32,152 nt of DNA. Source: Pirellula staleyi DSM 6068. Lineage in GTDB: Bacteria > Planctomycetota > Planctomycetia > Pirellulales > Pirellulaceae. Positions 26,690 through 32,152 of this stretch are shown in pieces. The notes beneath the pieces are model-generated. The model made no database searches. It was not told the DNA's origin and worked only from the letters and a program-made list of their open reading frames with translations. Both the position numbers and the translations under genes were made by a program. The first letter of the stretch is position 1, and each line of letters opens with the position of its first letter. The DNA lies in contig CAMBSL010000040.1 in NCBI GenBank assembly GCA_945870455.1, positions 1 to 32,152 on the forward strand, read 5' to 3'.

Positions 26690-27061
26690 CGAACCATTCC
26701 TTATCTGAGAACGCCAACCAGTCGAAAGAACCCTAATCGATCTGAGACTCTTTCGCGAGATCGTAGCGCGATAGAGTCGGTTGTCAATGATCCGATTTGG
26801 AATTTTTGGGAACAAAAAAAATTATTTTCAAGCAAACCTATTGCCTCGCGACGTCTCCTAATGACCGGTCGCGTGAATTCCGGTTAGCGCATTCCCGATG
26901 GTCACACCTTGCGATCCAGCGCGGGAACGAGTTTCTTGTTTGCCCTGGATTTGCGAAGGCTACCATAAGAAAATGATTTAGAAGTACATTGGCTTCAAAA
27001 CCTTTGGTGCTCAACCGGGTTCAATTTCAGGGATAACCTAACTTTTGCTTCGAAGAATACT
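26690..27061. other. 372-bp divergent intergenic region
   Basis: This gap separates the beta-propeller gene (-) from the ECF sigma gene (+). Besides the minus-strand promoter at 26760-26787 it holds an A-rich run (26812-26823). No ORF with protein-like features, no RNA gene and no strong hairpin was seen. The sigma-side half shows no convincing -35/-10 pair; GGGAACGAG near 26922 has a GGAAC core seen in some ECF promoters but lacks a clear partner. Confidence 0.5.
26760..26787 (-). promoter_or_regulatory. Sigma-70-like promoter for the beta-propeller gene
   Basis: On the minus strand a consensus TTGACA (26782-26787) and TACGAT (26760-26765) are spaced by 16 bp. Transcription would start near 26753, leaving a leader of about 64 bases before ATG 26689. 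This is the best promoter-like pair I found in the window and helps choose that start codon. Confidence 0.5.
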
Positions 27062-27769
27062 TTGTCCAACTCGCCAAATCCATTGGAAAACGCAGCTTTA
27101 GATCCTGACGTTGCCTTAATGCTGCGCGTTCGGGACGATGATGCCTTGGCGTTTGAGATGCTTGTCGACCGGCATCAAGGCAAAATCCAACGCTTCATGC
27201 AAGGCTGGGTGAACAACGTCCAGCAGTCGGAAGATCTCGCCCAAGACGTCTTTTTACGAGTCTACAAAGCTCGAAAAACCTACATGCCAACCGCCAAATT
27301 CACCACTTGGCTCTATCGAATAGCCAACAACATCGCATCCAACCATATTCGCGATAACGCAAATCGCCGAGAATATCAGCTTTCCACAAACGAAAACACG
27401 ACATCAACGGGCGTCATCATCGAAAATATTGCGATCGCTCCGAGCGGTTTTCAGCCATCGCGAAGCCTCGAACATGCCGAGCGTTCCAGCATTATTTTGC
27501 AAGGACTACAAGCGTTGGGTGAGCGTCAACGGACTGCCTTAATGCTCAGCAAGTTTGAGGGCATGAGTTACCAAGAGATTTCCGAGACGATGGGGCTAAG
27601 CGTCCAAGCAATTAAGTCGTTGTTGAGTCGCGCGAGAATCAGCTTGAAAAACCTGCTGGATCCGTATTTGGCGGAGGGCTCGCTGCCCGGAAGTTCCAAG
27701 GCAGCAGAAGTATCCGAAACAGATAAGCCCGGTAGTCGCAACTCCATCCACAAGGGTGAAAAGGAATGA
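27062..27769 (+). CDS. ECF (sigma-E-like) RNA polymerase sigma factor
   Basis: The 235-residue protein starts at TTG 27062; ATG 27119 (codon 20) is an alternative that would remove only a non-conserved leader. Region 2 spans about 32-98, with SEDLAQDVFLRVYKARKTY (56-74) and KFTTWLYRIANNIASNHIRD (79-98). Region 4 spans about 145-200 (LQALGERQRTALMLSKFEGMSYQEISETMGLSVQAIKSLLSRARISLKNLL). The C-terminal about 35 residues are polar and non-conserved. Its stop overlaps the start of the next gene (ATGA), which encodes a membrane protein with an anti-sigma N-terminus, so this is a classical sigma/anti-sigma pair. It is unrelated in layout to the kinase-linked sigma factor near 16 kb. The regulon is unknown, and no matching autoregulatory promoter could be identified upstream. 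Confidence 0.93.
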   Translation: MSNSPNPLENAALDPDVALMLRVRDDDALAFEMLVDRHQGKIQRFMQGWVNNVQQSEDLAQDVFLRVYKARKTYMPTAKFTTWLYRIANNIASNHIRDNANRREYQLSTNENTTSTGVIIENIAIAPSGFQPSRSLEHAERSSIILQGLQALGERQRTALMLSKFEGMSYQEISETMGLSVQAIKSLLSRARISLKNLLDPYLAEGSLPGSSKAAEVSETDKPGSRNSIHKGEKE

Positions 27770-29040
27770 ATCCCGCAGATTTGGAATCCGGTGACGAACA
27801 ATTGACAGCTTACCTGGATGGCGAACTCTCCGCAGAAGAGGCATCGCGGATCGAGAATCGCCTAGTGGACGACGAAGGGCTTCGTGTGCGGTTGGCCGAA
27901 TTGCGGAAAGCATACGATCTGCTTGATGAGCTACCCGAAACGCCGCATAACCAGCGTTTTACCCGAAGTACTTTGGAATTAGTCATTAAGGATCTTTCCG
28001 TCACTCAATCGCACGTTGTAAATTCGATCGTCAAGCCAACGAACAAGGCCGATTGGTGGGCGTTGCCGCGCGTGCTAATCTTGGTCGGTCTATTCGTAAT
28101 AACCGGCATTACGTCTGGGTTTGGTTTGCGATTGCTAAAAACGAATCAAGAGCTGCGAGACCTCGGTTTGATCGCTGGTCTGCCCGGCATGAGCGGCATT
28201 AACGAAGTCAGCATTGCCATCAAACTGAGTGAACAGAAAGCTGCCATTGATATCCTGAAAAGTCAGAATCGGGACAGACTCGTACCAGCCGTTCCAAAAT
28301 CGATCGCGGAGCGAAAGGTTTGGATTGAGAACCTAACTCCTCTTCAAATTGGCAAACTTGCCAATCGGCGAGAAGCACTAGATAAACTTGATCGGGATAC
28401 CTACGCCCGGCTTTCGTCGATTGAAACCCAAATCGAAAACCGTCCCGATAGCGAGCAGATCCAAGAGACGATCCATGTCATTGGTCTGGTGATCGACAGC
28501 TTTTCAAGTGCGGATCGATCGGATTTGGATGTGCTGAATCAAGACCAGAAGACGGCGTATCTAAAAGAAAAGCTTTGCTTTGCCGCAGCGCGAGTTTACG
28601 CAATGCAAATCTCACCCGATGACGCAAAGGCTCTTGACGAATGGAATAACAAATTTTTCCGCCCCGCACTTTTTGAAGAGCTACAACCTACGCGTTCCTT
28701 TGAAACAAAGGATTTGCTATCGACCCTTTGGAGTCGGCGCCTGTTGGAACGCGGTTTCCAAATGGAAAACCAAAGCGAGCTTGTCGCCTCACTCGCTCAT
28801 TCACTTTCCGACACAGGCAGGAGTCTTCTCGAAGGCGTCAGCAAGAATGATCAGCTCAAAGTGCTTAGCTCTTGGCTCGACCCCAGTCGCACGAGCAGCA
28901 CCCAGATGTTGATCGAAGCCTATGACAAGATGGATCGCGACTTTCGGGAACGCCTGGATCTTGCCGATCCACAACAGACCCGCCGAAATGTAGAAGAATT
29001 CATTCTCCGATCGCGTCCGCGCGGGAATTCAAGACCGTAG
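27766..29040 (+). CDS. Membrane anti-sigma factor with large C-terminal domain of unknown function
   Basis: This 424-residue protein overlaps the sigma-factor stop by four bases. Its N-terminus (GDEQLTAYLDGELSAEEASRIENRLVDDEGLRVRLAELRKAYDLLDELP, 9-58) is the usual anti-sigma start, though without the Zn-binding HxxxCxxC motif, so it would be a zinc-free type. One transmembrane helix lies at about 100-121 (LPRVLILVGLFVITGITSGFGL). The about 300 residues beyond it would be extracytoplasmic, are mostly helical and charged, and match no domain I recognise. Their size suggests a sensory or partner-binding role. The cytoplasmic part presumably holds the sigma factor until an envelope signal releases it; this is inferred from the layout. 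The gene ends 30 bp before a large inverted repeat. Confidence 0.8.
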   Translation: MNPADLESGDEQLTAYLDGELSAEEASRIENRLVDDEGLRVRLAELRKAYDLLDELPETPHNQRFTRSTLELVIKDLSVTQSHVVNSIVKPTNKADWWALPRVLILVGLFVITGITSGFGLRLLKTNQELRDLGLIAGLPGMSGINEVSIAIKLSEQKAAIDILKSQNRDRLVPAVPKSIAERKVWIENLTPLQIGKLANRREALDKLDRDTYARLSSIETQIENRPDSEQIQETIHVIGLVIDSFSSADRSDLDVLNQDQKTAYLKEKLCFAAARVYAMQISPDDAKALDEWNNKFFRPALFEELQPTRSFETKDLLSTLWSRRLLERGFQMENQSELVASLAHSLSDTGRSLLEGVSKNDQLKVLSSWLDPSRTSSTQMLIEAYDKMDRDFRERLDLADPQQTRRNVEEFILRSRPRGNSRP

Positions 29041-29070
29041 TCGTTGGCGAGCGGCAGGGTGAGAGTCACC

Positions 29071-29149
29071 CGTAGTACAGACTGCTAGCGTTGCTAGCCT
29101 GCGTTTTGCATGTCGAACCAGGCTGGCAGCGCTGGCAGCCTGTGCTACG
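29071..29149. repeat. 31-bp near-perfect inverted repeat (palindromic element) between convergent genes
   Basis: Left arm 29071-29101 and right arm 29119-29149 are inverted copies matching at 26 of 31 positions, with a 17-base loop. All five differences are transitions. In a plus-strand RNA four become G-U pairs and only one is a true mismatch. Read outward, each arm contains a tandem 9-mer, GCTGCCAGC twice, decayed to CTGCTAGC/TTGCTAGC in the left arm. A TTTTT run follows at 29156-29160. It sits between the anti-sigma gene and the aspartate kinase gene, so it may also terminate transcription. It looks like a REP-type element of a kind I recall from planctomycete genomes. Confidence 0.8.
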
Positions 29150-29175
29150 CGGTAGTTTTTGCGCTGCCGATCGCC

Positions 29176-30954
29176 TTAGAGCAACGAGGCCGCGAATATC
29201 TTTTGAAGACAAGCGAGTCCCGCGTCGCCGTGCTTGCCATCGATGACGACATTGACTCGCAACTCGCTCGTATTGATCATAAGGACATTGATACCCGAGT
29301 CCGCTAGCGACTTGAACATCGCGATCGCCACGCTCGTGTGACTTCGCAAGCCGATGCCGCTGACAGAAAGTTTCGCGATATCCATCGATCCGCTTATTTT
29401 GCGGAACTTGCAATCCATTGCTTCCAAGACTTTCATGCAGTTGTCCATTTGCGCTTCAGGTACGGTGAAGCTGATACTGGTTTCGCCCTGATAGCCATCG
29501 CAACTCTGAACGATCATGTCAACAAAAACGCCTGCATCCGCAACGTGCTTAAAGACCTTCTCTGCAAGACCTGGAGTATCAGGAACGCCTGAAAGGGTTA
29601 CTCTCGCTTGATCTCCAACCATGGAAATGTCGAGCAACGTCAACTGTTCCATGTTGGAACTGCGAAGCCTCTCGATGATATCACTAGCGCTGAGATCGTT
29701 GTTCGGTTTTTGTCCGATTTGCCATTGATTGGCATCCGAGGGTTTCAGATGAAGTCCGAACGCTTGGTGAACGGCTCTCAATGCTGGCGTCGCTTCCGAT
29801 CGTTGAACGAGTACGCTGATCTTGATCTCGCTGGTGGTGATCATTTGAATATTGATGCCTGCCGCTGCAAGCGATTCGAACATGCGCTGAGCGACTCCTG
29901 TTTGAGCGGCCATGCCAATACCAACCACCGAGATCTTCGCGACGGCATCATCGTGAGTTACGCCCGTGGCACCGATCACCGAAACCGCTTCCTTGACCGC
30001 TTTCAACGTATCTTTCAATTCTTCGTTTGGAACCGTAAATGAAATATCGGCCAAGGCTCCTTCACCAATGTTCTGAACAATCATATCGACCGTTATTTTA
30101 CGATCGGCAAGTCGTTTGAAGATTTCGAAGCTAGACCCGGGTTTGTCGGGCACACCCAAGATCGTTATGCGAGCTTCGTTTTTGGTCAGAGCAGCTCCAC
30201 AAACAGGAACGGTTGAGGACTCTGGTTCCGACACGATCATCGATCCAGGTGCATCCGAAAAGCTGCTTCGAACTCGAATCGGCACGTTGAATTTCTTAGC
30301 AAATTCGATAGAACGATTGTGCATGACGCCGGCACCGAGACTGGCTAGCTCTAGCATCTCGTCGTAACTGATCTGTCCCATTTGGCGAGCCTCCGGCAAC
30401 AACCTTGGGTCGGTTGTGTAGACGCCATCGACGTCCGTATAAATCTCGCAGGCGTCCGCCCGAAGAACGGCCGCCAATGAAACTGCAGTGGTGTCGCTCC
30501 CTCCGCGCCCAAGCGTGGTGATGTTGAGGTCATCATCCACACCCTGAAAGCCAGCTGCGATGACAATATTTCCGTCGTCGAGCAAGCGTCGAATGCGCTC
30601 GGTTGAAATCGTCTTGATACGAGCCTTGGTGAACGAGTTGTCGGTTCGTATTCCCATCTGTGCACCGGTAAGCGAAACAGCCTTGTGCCCGAATCGATGC
30701 ACGGCCATCGCCATCAGTGCAACACTGACTTGCTCGCCCGTGCTCAAGAGCATATCCATTTCGCGAGCCGGCGGATCGTCGTTGACCTGCTTGGCCAATT
30801 CGATCAGGTGGTCGGTGTTGTGTCCCATCGCGCTGACTACGACGACAACTTGATTGCCCTCTTGCTGTGCACGAATCGCCTTTCGAGCTGCAGCTTGTAT
30901 CTTCTCTGGAGTGGCAACGCTTGTCCCACCAAATTTTTGAACAATTAATGGCAT
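29176..30954 (-). CDS. lysC: Aspartate kinase with four ACT domains
   Basis: Aspartate kinase phosphorylates aspartate at the start of lysine, threonine and methionine synthesis. The catalytic part (about 1-245) has KFGGTSV (7-13), the STGEQVSVALM block, GFQGVDDDLNITTLGRGGSDTTA (136-157) and YTDVDGVYTTDPR. Two ACT pairs follow: ACT1 at about 262-335 (ITILGVPDKPGSSFEIFKRLAD), ACT2 338-400 (ISVVGIGMAAQTGVAQRMF), ACT3 450-520 (VTLSGVPDTPGLAEKVFKHVAD) and ACT4 526-590 (LSVSGIGLRSHTSVAIAMF). Ordinary enzymes stop after the second ACT (about 405 residues). The extra pair is a tandem duplication, a layout known from cyanobacterial LysC. This predicts allosteric feedback by end products such as lysine or threonine. 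It lies 85 bp downstream of the ApgM-like gene on the same strand. Confidence 0.96.
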   Translation of the reverse strand: MPLIVQKFGGTSVATPEKIQAAARKAIRAQQEGNQVVVVVSAMGHNTDHLIELAKQVNDDPPAREMDMLLSTGEQVSVALMAMAVHRFGHKAVSLTGAQMGIRTDNSFTKARIKTISTERIRRLLDDGNIVIAAGFQGVDDDLNITTLGRGGSDTTAVSLAAVLRADACEIYTDVDGVYTTDPRLLPEARQMGQISYDEMLELASLGAGVMHNRSIEFAKKFNVPIRVRSSFSDAPGSMIVSEPESSTVPVCGAALTKNEARITILGVPDKPGSSFEIFKRLADRKITVDMIVQNIGEGALADISFTVPNEELKDTLKAVKEAVSVIGATGVTHDDAVAKISVVGIGMAAQTGVAQRMFESLAAAGINIQMITTSEIKISVLVQRSEATPALRAVHQAFGLHLKPSDANQWQIGQKPNNDLSASDIIERLRSSNMEQLTLLDISMVGDQARVTLSGVPDTPGLAEKVFKHVADAGVFVDMIVQSCDGYQGETSISFTVPEAQMDNCMKVLEAMDCKFRKISGSMDIAKLSVSGIGLRSHTSVAIAMFKSLADSGINVLMINTSELRVNVVIDGKHGDAGLACLQKIFAASLL

Positions 30955-31039
30955 ATCTTTTTCTACCGTTTTCCAAACTGATAACTAGTTGGGGCCTAAA
31001 CTATCCAAACACGCGACAGGATCTGCTTGAGCCATCAAC

Positions 31040-32152
31040 TTAACTCAACTCGCCTTGAATAAATTTGGGAATCAACTCCCAACCACGCTCAAACTTTAAT
31101 CCAGATTTTTCGGCTGACAATTCATCGTAGGTCGTGCTTCCGTCTTTTGTAATACCGGTCCCGCAAGCCGTAAACGGAACCCATCCATGCGAGTGTTTCT
31201 TGGTGTTGACAGGTGTCGGGTGATCGGGCATGACAAAGATGCGATACTCACCCTGCTTTTGCAAGGCGTGATGGATTGGGCCAACGATGTGGCGATCGAT
31301 GGCTTCCAACGCTTTGACTTTTTCGTCGACTCTTCCTTCATGGCTGGCTTCGTCCGTCGCCTCGACATGAACGCAGACAACGTCATGCGTTTTCAGAGCT
31401 TCGATCGCCGCAGCCCCTTTGCCCGCATAGTTTGTATCGAGATAGCCCGTGGCACCCTCAACTTCAATGCGATCCCAGCCCACAAGAGCGGCCAAGCCAC
31501 GCAGCAAATCGACCGCCGTAATCATGGCACCGTGAATGCCAAACTTGGATTCGAATGAAGCCAATTGAGGCGTTTTACCGAGCCCCCATAGCCAAAGTGT
31601 CGTCGCAGGTCGTTTGCCTTGCATCACTCTCGCCTTGTTGACAGGATGATCGGCAAAAAGGGATTCGCTTTGAGCCATCCAATTGCAAAGCAAATCGCAT
31701 CCTGGTCCTCGGGCAAAATCATCGATCACGCTTTCATCCGTCAAGTCGTGCGGTGCGCTCGTACGGGTATCGCTCGAGAACGGCGAAGGCGTTCCTGGCC
31801 GTCCTCGATAGATCAGCAGATTGCGGTAGCTAACGCCTGGCACAAATTCTAGCGTCGAATCATTTACGTTCTCCTGCATGGCTCGCAGTAATTCTGTGGC
31901 CTCAGGGCTACTGATATGATCGGCTGTGAAGTCGACCATGACTTGATCCTCGACCGTAACGAGATTGCATCGAATCGCCCAGTCGTCGGGCCCCAGCACG
32001 ATGCCTTGGGCTGCGGCTTCGATCGGGGCACGCCCGGTGAAAAATTGGTTAGGATCGTAACCCAACAACGACATGTTGGCCACTTCGCTACCCGCTGGAA
32101 AATGCAAAGGTACGTTATCGCTTTGCCCGACCAAACCCATTCGAGCGATTTC
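31040..32152 (-). CDS. ApgM-type phosphoglycerate mutase / proposed homoserine kinase (partial, 5' end outside window)
   Basis: At least 370 codons run from the right edge to a TAA at 31042-31040; the frame is open upstream of M 32140 (EIARMGLVG), so the true start lies outside the window. The sequence follows the alkaline-phosphatase-fold ApgM group: PAGSEVANMSLLGYDPNQFFTGRAPIEAAA, CNLVTVEDQVMVDFTADHISSPEA, FVPGVSYRNLLIYRG, ATTLWLWGLGKTPQLASFESKFGIHGAMITAVDLLRGL, EGATGYLDTNYAGKGAAA, CVHVEATDEASHEGRVDEKVKA and FVMPDHPTPVNTKKHSHGWVPF, including the expected metal-binding Asp and His residues. Only the N-terminal Asp-Gly metal motif is missing, with the cut-off start. The family was named cofactor-independent phosphoglycerate mutase, but a subgroup found in threonine operons is proposed to be homoserine kinase (TIGR02535). 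The aspartate kinase 85 bp downstream fits that second reading. Confidence 0.88.
   Translation of the reverse strand, partial: EIARMGLVGQSDNVPLHFPAGSEVANMSLLGYDPNQFFTGRAPIEAAAQGIVLGPDDWAIRCNLVTVEDQVMVDFTADHISSPEATELLRAMQENVNDSTLEFVPGVSYRNLLIYRGRPGTPSPFSSDTRTSAPHDLTDESVIDDFARGPGCDLLCNWMAQSESLFADHPVNKARVMQGKRPATTLWLWGLGKTPQLASFESKFGIHGAMITAVDLLRGLAALVGWDRIEVEGATGYLDTNYAGKGAAAIEALKTHDVVCVHVEATDEASHEGRVDEKVKALEAIDRHIVGPIHHALQKQGEYRIFVMPDHPTPVNTKKHSHGWVPFTACGTGITKDGSTTYDELSAEKSGLKFERGWELIPKFIQGELS

Noticed and set aside
26690-26815. 42-codon upstream extension of the beta-propeller protein
   Set aside because: It contains a TTGACA/TACGAT promoter and hides the signal peptide that begins at ATG 26689.

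Overview
The window looks like chromosomal DNA of a planctomycete, most likely a Pirellulaceae-type member of the Planctomycetota. The evidence is a planctomycete-specific cytochrome protein (PSCyt1/DUF1549 with CxxCH motifs) at the left edge, an ECF sigma factor overlapping a giant Ser/Thr kinase with TPR-like repeats, a second ECF sigma/anti-sigma pair, mid-range GC content, sparse Shine-Dalgarno sites and several GTG or TTG starts. No tRNA, rRNA, CRISPR array, transposase or phage gene was seen. Both window edges cut through a gene.

Layout. 1-1745 (-): 5' part of a secreted PSCyt/DUF1549 protein with a LamG-like segment. 1862-3312 (-): a stand-alone TOPRIM protein matching only the C-terminal half of a GyrB/ParE subunit, behind a SirB1-family gene. 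3461-3820 (-): a small secreted protein. 3929-6102 (+): ruvX, an exported methyltransferase and truA, with palindromic repeats between the first two. 6161-7201 (-): a Gfo/Idh/MocA oxidoreductase. 7317-12463 (+): hemW overlapping a fused HyuA-HyuB 5-oxoprolinase. 18018-12481 (-): Rieske protein, LysM/L,D-transpeptidase, ECF sigma factor and Ser/Thr kinase, all one way. 18146-25408 (+): M16 peptidase, pyruvate carboxylase and coproheme decarboxylase (chdC). 26689-25451 (-): a PQQ-type beta-propeller protein, convergent with chdC across a hairpin. 27062-29040 (+): ECF sigma and membrane anti-sigma. 29071-29149: a striking 31-bp inverted repeat. 32152-29176 (-): a phosphoglycerate mutase-like protein, perhaps a homoserine kinase, and a four-ACT aspartate kinase.

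How the genes fit together. Most are housekeeping: recombination (ruvX), tRNA modification (truA), haem handling (hemW, chdC), anaplerosis (pyc), aspartate-family amino acids (lysC plus the ApgM-like gene) and pyroglutamate/hydantoin turnover. Two regulatory modules stand out: the ECF/kinase pair directly behind a peptidoglycan cross-linking enzyme, and the ECF/anti-sigma pair with a large uncharacterised outer domain. I found no clear new defence or mobile system. The least ordinary items are the ATPase-less TOPRIM protein, the two families of palindromic intergenic repeats, the ApgM-like gene beside lysC, and the cell-wall/sigma/kinase cluster.
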